Shown here: piece after piece, positions 24,175 to 32,056 of the stretch
Layout of the letters: each line of letters opens with the position of its first letter
Position numbering within the stretch: the first letter of the stretch is position 1
Source of the DNA: Paraburkholderia youngii
GTDB lineage: Bacteria > Pseudomonadota > Gammaproteobacteria > Burkholderiales > Burkholderiaceae
Assembly (NCBI RefSeq): GCF_013366925.1
Contig: NZ_JAALDK010000002.1
Coordinates: 682,001 to 746,000, forward strand
Length of the DNA stretch: 64,000 bases
Reading direction: 5' to 3'
Position numbers and translations under genes: made by a program
Notes under the pieces: generated by a model
What the model saw: the letters and a program-made list of their open reading frames with translations, nothing else
The model's database searches: none
Told to the model about the DNA's origin: nothing

Positions 24175-25080
24175 ATGGATAAGCTGGCCGCGATGCAGAC
24201 CTTCGTTCGTGTCGTCGATTTAGGCACCTTTACGCGTGCTGCAGACCTCATGAATGTGCCCAAATCGTCCGTCACCCGCCTCATACAGGAACTCGAAAAA
24301 GAACTGGGGGTGCGGCTGCTGCACCGTACAAGTCGTCAACTCACGCTGACGCAGGAAGGCCAGATCTATTACGAGGGCTCGATTCGCGTGCTTGACGAGG
24401 TTGGCTCGCTGGATGGCAGCGTCCTGAGCGCAACCCGTTCGCCGAAGGGAAAAATCAGGGTGGAACTGCCCGGCTCGTTGGCGTACCAATTGGTCGTCCC
24501 GGCCATGCCCGACTTCTTTGCGCGCTATCCCGATGTGCAGGTCGAGCTGAGCGTCGGTAACCGGTCGGTTGATCTCATCGCCGAGAACCTTGACTGTGTT
24601 CTGCGTCTCGGGCCATTACTCAGCGACTCACTGATCGCGCGCTCGGCCGGTACGCTGCCGCTCGTGACGTGCGCGTCGCCCGCCTACATTCAGCGCCACG
24701 GCCTACCGCGCGAGCCCGCGGACCTCATGCAAGGCCATACGATCGTCCGCATGAATTCTCCGCGCTCGGGGCGAGACTTCGTCTTCCAGCTCCATCGGGA
24801 CGAACAGCTCTTCGAAATCCACGGCAGTCATCGGTTAAGCGTCAACGACTCGAGCGCCGCGCTAGCGGCTGGACTTGCAGGGCTCGGCGTACTCACCACC
24901 TATGCGTTCCTCGTCACCCCGCACCTTCGCTCTGGCGCACTCGTGCGCCTCTTTCCCGATTGGCGCGGCGATGACGTCGCTGTGCACGTTGCCTATCCGG
25001 CCAATCGGCATCTCGCCTCCAAGGTGCGCGTATTCGTCGAATGGGCGATAGAACTTCTCAGGGCAAGCGAACCCGCGTAA
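24175..25080 (+). CDS. LysR-family transcriptional regulator
   Basis: A 301-residue LysR regulator of the DmlR/CrgA-like branch. The N-terminal helix-turn-helix reads MQTFVRVVDLGTFTRAADLMNVPKSSVTRLI (split by the usual turn), followed by an effector domain that starts near residue 92. AGGA lies 7 bases upstream of the ATG. It is codirectional with the MBL-fold and hydrolase genes, 156 bases after the latter, and may regulate them; the unusual same-strand arrangement makes this less certain than for a divergent pair. Confidence 0.9.
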   Translation: MDKLAAMQTFVRVVDLGTFTRAADLMNVPKSSVTRLIQELEKELGVRLLHRTSRQLTLTQEGQIYYEGSIRVLDEVGSLDGSVLSATRSPKGKIRVELPGSLAYQLVVPAMPDFFARYPDVQVELSVGNRSVDLIAENLDCVLRLGPLLSDSLIARSAGTLPLVTCASPAYIQRHGLPREPADLMQGHTIVRMNSPRSGRDFVFQLHRDEQLFEIHGSHRLSVNDSSAALAAGLAGLGVLTTYAFLVTPHLRSGALVRLFPDWRGDDVAVHVAYPANRHLASKVRVFVEWAIELLRASEPA

Positions 25081-25524
25081 CTCTTCGCGTCGTCACGCAG
25101 ACAATCGTACTTCGCGGTAGTGACCGCAATCGATGTCCGCAGTGCGTTGCAGGATCACGTTGCTGGACAGGTCAGCCTTGCGGCGCTTCTTCCGGCAATG
25201 CGTGACGTTGCGCGCATGCTCGACGCGCAGTCGTTGATCAAGGCGACGATACACATGCGTACGGTACCTTCCACTTCAAGCGCGTTCATGACGCTTTCAT
25301 TGCGAACACATCCGGTCAGGAAACAAGGTCAGCGGCCCATTACTTCTGATTATTTGCACTGAGCGGCTTTGCTGCATATCAATAGCTACTACATGCGGCG
25401 GCACCGCTCTTGACGTTGGCTTCTTGCCGAATGATCATGTCCCCTGCTGCCTGCATCGAACTTCTGTCAGTCGCAGCTTCAGGAATGTTGATACCCGTGC
25501 GTAGTCATTGTTGGGAGACGTGTA
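25081..25524. other. gene-free, AT-richer stretch before the TupA-like gene
   Basis: These 444 bases carry only one short frame (25120-25362) without a ribosome site or coherent protein. The base composition drops towards the following gene. No transposase fragment or terminal inverted repeat could be recognised by eye. The last bases, GGGAGACGTGTA, are the ribosome site of the next gene. Confidence 0.5.
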
Positions 25525-26403
25525 ATGACCTACCCGTCCCAATCCATTGTTCAATGGACGAAAGACAACGCGAAACAGCTTCTTCCCGATGCGGTTTTCC
25601 TCAGCTTGCTACACTGGAAGCGTATCGGGCGCTTCCCTAAACTATTTCACCCCACAACCTACAACGAGAAAATCCTGCTACGTTGCTTGCGGCCGGACTC
25701 GCGATACAGCGCGTTGACCGACAAACTGACCGTGCGCGATTACGTCAGAGAAAAGATCGGTGAGAAATACCTAATCCCGATCATCTCCGCACCCTCGGAC
25801 TTTACGCAGAATGTTTTCGACATGTTGCCGAATTCCTTTGTCATGAAGGCAAATCATGGAAACAATTTTGTAGAAATCGTCCGGGACAAGTCGCAGCAGA
25901 GTTTCGAACATCTCCAGCTTCTCGCCAGCCAATGGCTATCCACCAATTTCTACAGAAATGCGCGGGAACGGCACTACCGAGGAATTCAGCCACGCATTTA
26001 CTTCGAGAGTCTGCTGCTCGACGAGCACGGCATGATTCCAGCCGACTACAAGGTTCACTGCTTTGCGAACGGATCGGGGCGACCTGTGATGTTTATCTTC
26101 GTGATCTCAGACCGTTTCGGAAGTAATACGCGCGGCGACACATACGACGCACAATGGAACCGTATCGACCTCGAGTTTGCTCCCTACGTTCGCAGCACGA
26201 GACCGGCACCGCGGCCGAACAATCTGGAGTTGTTGCTTGATACGGCGGCGCTTTTGTCCGAGGGTTTCGATTATGTACGCGTCGACCTGTACTCACCATC
26301 TGACCGGGTGTTCTTCGGCGAACTCACTTTTACGCCGGGGGCCGGCGTAAGTCCCATGCTACCCGATCGTGTCGATTATGAATGGGGACGTCTTCTGACA
26401 TGA
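25525..26403 (+). CDS. TupA-like ATP-grasp protein
   Basis: A 292-residue protein of the TupA-like ATP-grasp family, named after a Bacillus teichuronopeptide enzyme and common in polysaccharide clusters. Family marks are FHPTTYNEKILLR near residue 40, the DKLTVRDYVREKIG block, the ATP-binding strand FVMKANHGNNF and, late, VDLYSPSDRVFFGELTFTPGAG, where the metal-binding Glu sits. It would ligate an amino acid or similar group onto a sugar acid. It is clearly lower in GC than its neighbours and stands alone with no capsule genes, so it looks recently acquired. Confidence 0.82.
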   Translation: MTYPSQSIVQWTKDNAKQLLPDAVFLSLLHWKRIGRFPKLFHPTTYNEKILLRCLRPDSRYSALTDKLTVRDYVREKIGEKYLIPIISAPSDFTQNVFDMLPNSFVMKANHGNNFVEIVRDKSQQSFEHLQLLASQWLSTNFYRNARERHYRGIQPRIYFESLLLDEHGMIPADYKVHCFANGSGRPVMFIFVISDRFGSNTRGDTYDAQWNRIDLEFAPYVRSTRPAPRPNNLELLLDTAALLSEGFDYVRVDLYSPSDRVFFGELTFTPGAGVSPMLPDRVDYEWGRLLT

Positions 26404-26755
26404 TGTATGTGCGCTAGCCGGAACCGCCCCCTGATCTCCGGCTGGTACAACGGTCACCCGGCTGCCGAAGATGCGCGGCAGCTGATGGTCGTGACGGCGT
26501 TCCTCTTCATTCGCCCGGCGGCCGGCTGATGCCAGGCCCATTAGCGGCATGCCGCTCTGTTAGTCGATGGACGCGCCCCCTTCACGGGCCAATTTTCGCC
26601 GCGAGCGTCCTTCCTCCCTCAAGCCTTTGTAACTCGATCGGCGCCATGGGTTGCCGGGTGGTCTGTCAGTTTCGCCCACTTGTTCCATAAGCTCATATTA
26701 CAATGCCGGGCTAAAAACGCCGCCCGGTACGGCGGCACTCGGACCATCACGCTCA
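26404..26755. other. gene-free stretch between TupA-like and GT39 genes
   Basis: There are 352 bases without a supported gene. A 40-codon frame (26407-26529, beginning MCASRNRPL and ending FIRPAAG) has no ribosome site and no recognisable family. The final 60 bases contain AT-richer sequence (TCATATTACAATG) that may be the promoter of the glycosyltransferase. Confidence 0.4.
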
Positions 26756-28282
26756 ATGTCGACCCAGCTTTCGAATCCTCCGTCGCTCGCCTCGGCCTCC
26801 GACCAACCTGCCGCCGCAGGCATCGCATCACTCGGCTGGCTGCTCCCCTTCCACGCAGTCGTCTGGACTCTCGCCGCCTGGCTCGCGCGCGGCAATCTGG
26901 ACATCCAGGGCGACATGGTCGAGACCTACGTCTGGGGCATCGAGTGGCAGGCCGGTTACGCAAAGCACCCGCCGCTTTCGTCGTGGGTCGCAGCGGCCTG
27001 GTTCAACGTGTTCCCGCATACCGATCTCGCGTATTTCGCGCTGTCGGCGGTGAACGTGCTGGTCGGCCTCGCCGGGATCGTCGCGCTCGCCGGCCGCTTC
27101 GTGCCGCGCCAGATCGCGATCTTCGCCGGGCTTGCGATGGCGGTATCGCCGCTTTACTCGAATCTCGCCATCAAATTCAATCCGAACTCGATCCTGTTGT
27201 CGGTCTGGCCGTGGACCGCCTACTTTTTCGTCCGCTACGCGCAACCGGGCAGCCGCCTCGCGCGCAGCGGCGCGGCGCTCGGTCTCGGGGCGTGCGCGGC
27301 GCTTGCGGTGCTGGGCAAGTACTTCACGATCGTGCTGCTGCTCGGGCTGTTGCTGGCATTGCTCGCGCGCCCCGCATGGCGTGCGCGCCTCGTCAGCGTC
27401 GATTCGCTGCTCGCGGTGGCGGCCGGCGTCGCCGTGCTGGCCCCGCACGTCCACTGGATGATGGTCAATCATTTCCCGACGCTCGAGTATGCCGCGCAAC
27501 GCACTGGCGGCACCCTGCTCGCCGCGGTCGGGCGCTTTGGCATCTACACGCTCGCGCAGATCGGCTATCTCGCGCTCAGTTTCGTTTTCGTGCTGTTGAT
27601 GGTGCGCACCCGTGGGGCTGCGCGGCTGATGGCGCTGAGCGTCGTTCGGCCCGCGTCGCACCCGGATCTCTGGTGGCTCGCGCTGGGGCCGCTGTTCGCC
27701 GTGGGCGTGCTGTCCGTGACCGGCAAGACGCAGATGGCCTCGGTCTGGGGCATGGCGCAGTGGTTCGCGATCGTGCCGCTCTGGCTTGCCGTGCTTGCGC
27801 AAGCCCGCGTCGAGTTCGCGCCGCGGCGCGCGGTACGCGCGATGGCGGTGTACTGGGCGCTGGTGCTCGCGATGTCGGCAGTGGTCGGCTACACGGGGGC
27901 GCGGCGCAATACCGACGACGCGGCCGAGCCACGCGCGGAACTCGCGGCGGCCGCGCAGGCGGTGTGGCACGAACGCACCAGCCGGCCGCTGTCGATCGTG
28001 GCGGGCTCGACGCATGAGGCCGCTTCGATGGTGTTCTATGACGGCGGCCGCGCCCGCTTCTGGGATCTCCACTGGCCGGCGGCAACGCCCTGGATCACAC
28101 CCGCCGATTTCGCGCGCCAGGGTACGCTGATCGTGTGCCGTGGCGACGACTCGGACTGCATCGCGACTGCATCGTCGCTAAGCCATGCAGCGCCGGTTGC
28201 GCTCGAGGTGGGCAAGACCGCGTGGGGACGGGAGTTGCCCGCGCGTCCCTACCAAATGTTCGTGATCGTGCCGCAGTCGTGA
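26756..28282 (+). CDS. GT39/PMT-type integral membrane glycosyltransferase
   Basis: A 508-residue multi-spanning protein of the dolichyl-phosphate mannosyltransferase / ArnT clan. After the first helix the catalytic loop holds NLDIQGDMVETYVWGIEW followed by KHPPLSSW, the family motif with the acidic pair. About ten hydrophobic helices follow and the C-terminal part from about residue 400 is extracytoplasmic. Such enzymes move a sugar from a polyprenyl-phosphate carrier to lipid A or another acceptor in the periplasm. MSTQLSN at 26756 is a better start than 26651, although no strong ribosome site is visible. The stop overlaps the GTG of the next reading frame. Confidence 0.87.
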   Translation: MSTQLSNPPSLASASDQPAAAGIASLGWLLPFHAVVWTLAAWLARGNLDIQGDMVETYVWGIEWQAGYAKHPPLSSWVAAAWFNVFPHTDLAYFALSAVNVLVGLAGIVALAGRFVPRQIAIFAGLAMAVSPLYSNLAIKFNPNSILLSVWPWTAYFFVRYAQPGSRLARSGAALGLGACAALAVLGKYFTIVLLLGLLLALLARPAWRARLVSVDSLLAVAAGVAVLAPHVHWMMVNHFPTLEYAAQRTGGTLLAAVGRFGIYTLAQIGYLALSFVFVLLMVRTRGAARLMALSVVRPASHPDLWWLALGPLFAVGVLSVTGKTQMASVWGMAQWFAIVPLWLAVLAQARVEFAPRRAVRAMAVYWALVLAMSAVVGYTGARRNTDDAAEPRAELAAAAQAVWHERTSRPLSIVAGSTHEAASMVFYDGGRARFWDLHWPAATPWITPADFARQGTLIVCRGDDSDCIATASSLSHAAPVALEVGKTAWGRELPARPYQMFVIVPQS

Positions 28283-28383
28283 ACCACGCGCCGATCACGC
28301 CGGACCGCGGCCGGCCGCTCGTCGTCGATCTCGATGGCAATACGCTCGCAACCCAACCGGGCGTGTGGAAAGGGGTACCATGA
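28279..28383 (+). pseudogene. stub of a HAD-type gene coupled to the GT39 gene
   Basis: A GTG at 28279 overlaps the GT39 stop (GTGA) and opens a 34-codon frame that reads RPLVVDLDGNTLATQPG and then stops. VVDLDG-TL is motif I of HAD phosphatases as found at the start of HAD/UbiA-type fusions, here with one extra Asn between G and T. The reading ends after VWKGVP. I interpret it as the remaining 5' end of a deleted gene that used to follow the glycosyltransferase. The evidence is a short motif, so the family is tentative. Confidence 0.45.
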
Positions 28384-28451
28384 GCACACCGTCGGACGCC
28401 AGGTTCATCTGTGCCTGAGCGTGTAACGTCTCTCTCGCCAGGGGTCCTGCC

Positions 28452-28808
28452 ATGATCGTGTATCACACCGTACCCGATTCACCGGTCATCGAAATAACCG
28501 TCGAAGGCAAAATCACCGACCACGAACTGCGCGAAGCCATCGAGCGCATGCGTGGCGATCTTGAACTGAACGGTAAGACCCGCGTGCTCGAACGCATCGA
28601 GCATTTCAGCGGCATCGAACCGAAGGCGCTGTGGACCGACCTGACGCTCGGCGTCTCCGTCGCCCGCAAAGTCACGCGCGCCGCCGTGGTGGCCGACGCG
28701 GGCTGGATTCACGCGTCGATGCATTTGGCGCGGTTCTTTACAAAGGCCGAAATGAAGGCGTTTCGCGTCAACGAGCTGGAACAGGCGCGAGCCTGGATCA
28801 ACGCCTGA
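28452..28808 (+). CDS. SpoIIAA-like (STAS-fold) protein
   Basis: A 118-residue soluble protein of the SpoIIAA-like family, a STAS-related alpha/beta fold. It opens with strands carrying IEITVEGKITDHELREAIERM, has a central RVLERIEHFSGIEPKALW and ends RVNELEQARAWI, the usual family closing helix. An AGGGG site precedes the ATG. No phosphorylatable Ser of the anti-anti-sigma type is evident, so a partner-switching role is unproven. Confidence 0.8.
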   Translation: MIVYHTVPDSPVIEITVEGKITDHELREAIERMRGDLELNGKTRVLERIEHFSGIEPKALWTDLTLGVSVARKVTRAAVVADAGWIHASMHLARFFTKAEMKAFRVNELEQARAWINA

Positions 28809-28908
28809 ACGTCGTCTCAGCCGAACGCATTGAGCAGAGACCAGCACTGCCGCATCAGGGACACGCAGCGCCACCGGAACAAGAAGGACAACAGGAGAAG
28901 AGGAGCAC

Positions 28909-29808
28909 ATGACGAAGCGAGTGATTGTGACCGGCGGCAGCGGCCTGGCCGGGAAATGGGTCGTCCAGGACCTGATCGAGCACGGCTACGAGGTGATGAA
29001 CGTCGATCGCGTGCCGATGGCAGCGCGCACCGCGCGCACGTTGATTACGGACATCACCGATGCGGGCCAGGTATTCAATGCGCTGGCATCGAGCACGGCG
29101 GCGGGGGAATTCGCCAACGACCTCGAACCCAAGCCGATTGACGCGATCGTTCATTTCGCGGCGATCCCTCGCATCATGATCACGCCCGACAACGAGGTTT
29201 ACCGAATCAACGTGATGGGCACGTACAACATCCTCGACGCGGCGTCGAAGCTTGGCATCCGCAAGGTGATCGTGGCATCGAGCGAGACCACCTACGGCAT
29301 CGTGTTCGCGCACCGCGACCGCAGTCCGGAATACTTCCCGCTCGACGAGCAATACCCGGTGGACCCGATGGACAGCTACGCGACGTCCAAGGTGATCAAC
29401 GAAGTGACGGCGAAGGCGTTTCACGCGCGAACCGGCTCCGACATTTACTGCTTACGTATCGGCAATGTGCTCGAACCCAGCGACTACGCGAAGTTTCCGC
29501 AGTGGCTCAAAGACCCGGCACTGCGCAAGAGGATTGCGTGGAGCTATATCGACGGCCGCGACCTCGCGAGCGCGTGCCGGCTCGCCATCGAAAAGGATGG
29601 CCTCGGCTTTCAGGTCATGAACGTCGCGGCCGACGACGTATCGTCCGACGTACCCACAGCGGAACTGCTTCGGCGCTACTACCCGGGCGTGCCGCTCAGA
29701 AAGCAACTCGGCGAGTTCGAGACTCTGCTCAGCAATGAGAAACTCAAGCGCCTTCTTGGGTGGAAACAGCAACACTACTGGCGCGACGAAGCGAAGAAGA
29801 TCGCCTAG
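28909..29808 (+). CDS. NAD(P)-dependent epimerase/dehydratase family protein
   Basis: A 299-residue extended SDR. It has the Rossmann motif TGGSGLAGKWV at residues 8-18, IVHFAAIP, a catalytic Ser/Thr region SSETTYG and the YATSK Tyr-Lys pair. The lack of long sugar-nucleotide loops and the moderate length resemble uronate dehydrogenases and related aldose-oxidising SDRs as much as epimerases. The start has AGGAG twice within 15 bases (CAGGAGAAGAGGAGCAC). It ends at a GC-rich hairpin and converges on the DUF2945 gene. Confidence 0.85.
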   Translation: MTKRVIVTGGSGLAGKWVVQDLIEHGYEVMNVDRVPMAARTARTLITDITDAGQVFNALASSTAAGEFANDLEPKPIDAIVHFAAIPRIMITPDNEVYRINVMGTYNILDAASKLGIRKVIVASSETTYGIVFAHRDRSPEYFPLDEQYPVDPMDSYATSKVINEVTAKAFHARTGSDIYCLRIGNVLEPSDYAKFPQWLKDPALRKRIAWSYIDGRDLASACRLAIEKDGLGFQVMNVAADDVSSDVPTAELLRRYYPGVPLRKQLGEFETLLSNEKLKRLLGWKQQHYWRDEAKKIA

Positions 29809-29810
29809 CA

Positions 29811-29848
29811 GGCATGGCGGGCCGGTACCCTGCCGGCCCGATCATGCC
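29811..29848. terminator. hairpin between convergent genes
   Basis: CGGGCCGG (29818-29825) pairs with CCGGCCCG (29833-29840) over a 7-base loop, and the outer GGCAT/ATGCC (29811-29815, 29844-29848) extends the stem after a small internal loop. It lies just after the epimerase stop and before the convergent DUF2945 gene. No T-run follows, so termination may need Rho or the hairpin may only stabilise the 3' end. Confidence 0.45.
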
Positions 29849-29921
29849 GTGCGAGTCTTGATGGCCTACCTTGCAACGACGCAGCCCGGTGCAATCGCGT
29901 CGTTTCTCGATCCGGCGCGGA

Positions 29922-30140
29922 TCAGTGCTTGTGCACCTTCTCCAGACTGTCCGCGCGATGCACCGCATGCTGACCGCTTTTCTCGCTTTCGACCTCGTAA
30001 TGGGGGTCGTCCGTCGACGCGTTGACAACCTGACCGTCCAGTTCCGTCTCCCTGATGATCCTGCGGACGATCGTGCCTGTCGTCACGCCTTGCGCAGTGT
30101 TCCACGTAACGCGATCACCTGTTTTCAGTCGATGGGACAT
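29922..30140 (-). CDS. DUF2945 (hypervirulence-associated, Tudor-like) protein
   Basis: A 72-residue protein of the DUF2945 family: the opening LKTGDRVTWNTAQGVTTGTIVRRI, the acidic DDPHYEVESEKSG and the closing ADSLEKV are its signature, forming a small SH3/Tudor-like barrel. Function is not established; family members occur widely in soil bacteria. It lies downstream of cysI on the same strand but 174 bases away and separated by a strong hairpin, so it is probably its own unit. Confidence 0.82.
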   Translation of the reverse strand: MSHRLKTGDRVTWNTAQGVTTGTIVRRIIRETELDGQVVNASTDDPHYEVESEKSGQHAVHRADSLEKVHKH

Positions 30141-30217
30141 GATTGTGCTCTCCAGTGGTTGAACCCATAGGATCGCAGCATTCCTCGTTCCTGAAGCCGG
30201 GTCCGAACGCCTGCCTC

Positions 30218-30245
30218 GCGCCGCCGACGCCCGCGTCGGCGGCGC
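30218..30245. terminator. 12-bp GC-only-stem hairpin after cysI
   Basis: GCGCCGCCGACG (30218-30229) and CGTCGGCGGCGC (30234-30245) form a perfect 12-bp stem with the 4-base loop CCCG, about 70 bases downstream of the cysI stop. It would block or shield the 3' end of the cysJI transcript. There is no T-run on the minus strand, so it is only a candidate terminator. Confidence 0.5.
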
Positions 30246-30314
30246 AAATCCAATTCTCCTTCATGGACCGAAAGTAAAGCGACATCGTCGAAGCAGACCG
30301 TGCAATACACTTGA

Positions 30315-32051
30315 TCAACGGTTGAAATCGCGGCCCGAGGTCACGGCATCGACATAACCTGCGCGAATGACGAAGTCACCGAAGTGCTCGTGCTCGACGC
30401 GTTCGCTGGCGAAATGGCCGAGCGTCGTGTCGAGCGACTCGAGGATCGTCTGTTCGCCGACGTTCTCGCGATACAGGCGATTGAGTCTTTCCCCGTGAAA
30501 GCCGCCACCGAGATAAAGGTTGTACTTGCCCGGCGCGCGTCCCGACAGGCCGATCTCTGCGATATAGGGCCGCGAGCAACCGTTCGGGCACCCGCTCATA
30601 CGCATCGTGATCGGGACATCCGTCAGCCCGTGCTTTTCGAGCAAGGCTTCGATCTTCGTCACGAGAGACGGGAGGTAGCGCTCGCTTTCGGCCATCGCCA
30701 GACCACAGGTCGGCATCGCCACGCAGGCCATCGAGTTCAGGCGCAACGCGCTGTCACGAACGTGAGCGAGCAGGCCGTGTTCTTCGGCGAGCCGCTCGAT
30801 TTGCTCGCGGTTCGCGTCGGGCACCTGAGCAATCACGATGTTCTGATTAGGCGTCAGGCGAAACGTGCCGACGTGCACGCGCGCGATTGCACGCAGACCA
30901 TCGAGCAGCGCATGGTCCGGCCCGTTGCTCAGGCGGCCGTTCTCGATGAACAGCGTCAGGTGATGTGCGCCGTCGTCGCCCGTCTGCCAGCCCAGTGCGT
31001 CGCCGTTGGTTGTAAAGGCAAACTGGTGCGCGTTTCCGAGTGCGAAGCCCAGCCGCCGCTCGATCTCGGCTTTGACCCAGTCGAGACCGAGATCGTCGAT
31101 CGTGTACTTGAAGCGCGCGTGCGCGCGTTCCTTGCGGTCGCCGTAATCGCGCTGAACGCTCATCACCGCTTCGCAGGTGGCAAGCACCTGATCCGGCGTG
31201 ACGAAGCCGATTACGTCGGCGAGGCGCGGATAGGTCGCCGCCGATTGATCGCTGCGGCCCATTCCGCCGCCGATCGCGACGTTGAATCCCTTCAGTTCGC
31301 CATGCTCGGCAATGGCGATAAATCCGAGGTCCTGTGTATAAACATCGATGTCGTTGACGGGTGGAACCGCGAAGCCAATCTTGAACTTGCGCGGCATGTA
31401 GGTCTTGCCGTAGAACGGCTCCTCGGGTTCCGGGCCCTCGATGCGTGTCTCGCCATACCAGGCCTCGCGATAAGCGTGCATGCGTGGAATCGCCTGGTCG
31501 CTGGCGCGGCGCGCGAGGTCATAGACAGCGGCATGGAGCGACGACAGATGCGGATTGATCGAGCACATCACGCCGCGGGCGTCGTCGCCGCAGGCAGAGA
31601 TCGTATCGAGCTGCACTTCGCGCAGGCCCTGGATGAGGGGTCGCAGGTCGTCCTTGAGCACCCAATGGAATTGGACCGTTTGCCGCGTCGTCAGCCGCAG
31701 TGTTTCGCCGCCGTTCGCACGCGCGAGCTCGTCGAGTTTGAGCCATTGCGCAGGCGCGCAAACGCCGCCTGGCATCCGCACGCGAATCATGAATTGAAAC
31801 GCCGGTTCGAGCTTTTGCCGCCGGCGCTCGTCGCGCAAATCGCGGTCGTCCTGCTGATAGATGCCGTGGAATTTCAGCAGCTTCGTGTCGGTATCGGCTA
31901 CGGCGCCCGTCAGCGGATCGGCAAGGCTTGCGCCTATCGTGCCGCGCAACTGGTCGCTCGCGGCCTTCAGACGTTCGTCCGCGCTCAAGCGTTCGACGGG
32001 CTGTGACAGGTCGCGGCTGCGATCCGGTTCGGTATGTGGGTTGCTCATCAT
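30315..32051 (-). CDS. cysI: sulfite reductase (NADPH) hemoprotein beta-component
   Basis: A 578-residue hemoprotein that carries out the six-electron reduction of sulfite to sulfide in assimilation. The four cysteines holding the siroheme/4Fe-4S centre are present: two in ACVAMPTCGLAMAE and two in MSGCPNGCSRPY. Substrate-site basic residues occur in the RLTTRQTVQFHW segment. The start is one of two tandem ATG codons (32051 or 32048), only 5 bases beyond the cysJ stop, so translation is coupled. Length matches the enteric CysI (about 570). Confidence 0.95.
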   Translation of the reverse strand: MMSNPHTEPDRSRDLSQPVERLSADERLKAASDQLRGTIGASLADPLTGAVADTDTKLLKFHGIYQQDDRDLRDERRRQKLEPAFQFMIRVRMPGGVCAPAQWLKLDELARANGGETLRLTTRQTVQFHWVLKDDLRPLIQGLREVQLDTISACGDDARGVMCSINPHLSSLHAAVYDLARRASDQAIPRMHAYREAWYGETRIEGPEPEEPFYGKTYMPRKFKIGFAVPPVNDIDVYTQDLGFIAIAEHGELKGFNVAIGGGMGRSDQSAATYPRLADVIGFVTPDQVLATCEAVMSVQRDYGDRKERAHARFKYTIDDLGLDWVKAEIERRLGFALGNAHQFAFTTNGDALGWQTGDDGAHHLTLFIENGRLSNGPDHALLDGLRAIARVHVGTFRLTPNQNIVIAQVPDANREQIERLAEEHGLLAHVRDSALRLNSMACVAMPTCGLAMAESERYLPSLVTKIEALLEKHGLTDVPITMRMSGCPNGCSRPYIAEIGLSGRAPGKYNLYLGGGFHGERLNRLYRENVGEQTILESLDTTLGHFASERVEHEHFGDFVIRAGYVDAVTSGRDFNR

Positions 32052-32056
32052 GTCGC

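Noticed and set aside
25120..25362. An 80-codon frame before the TupA-like gene
   Set aside because: No ribosome site, no recognisable domain and composition unlike a protein; it sits in a gene-free AT-richer stretch.
26407..26529. A 40-codon frame after the TupA-like gene
   Set aside because: No ribosome site and no family; could be the end of an old gene, but nothing supports it.
25081..26755. Insertion-sequence ends around the low-GC TupA-like gene
   Set aside because: I looked for terminal inverted repeats, target duplications and transposase fragments and found none that could be defended by eye.
30384..32006. A 540-codon plus-strand frame opposite cysI
   Set aside because: It is the antisense shadow of a clearly recognised gene with all metal-site cysteines; no ribosome site or family motif.
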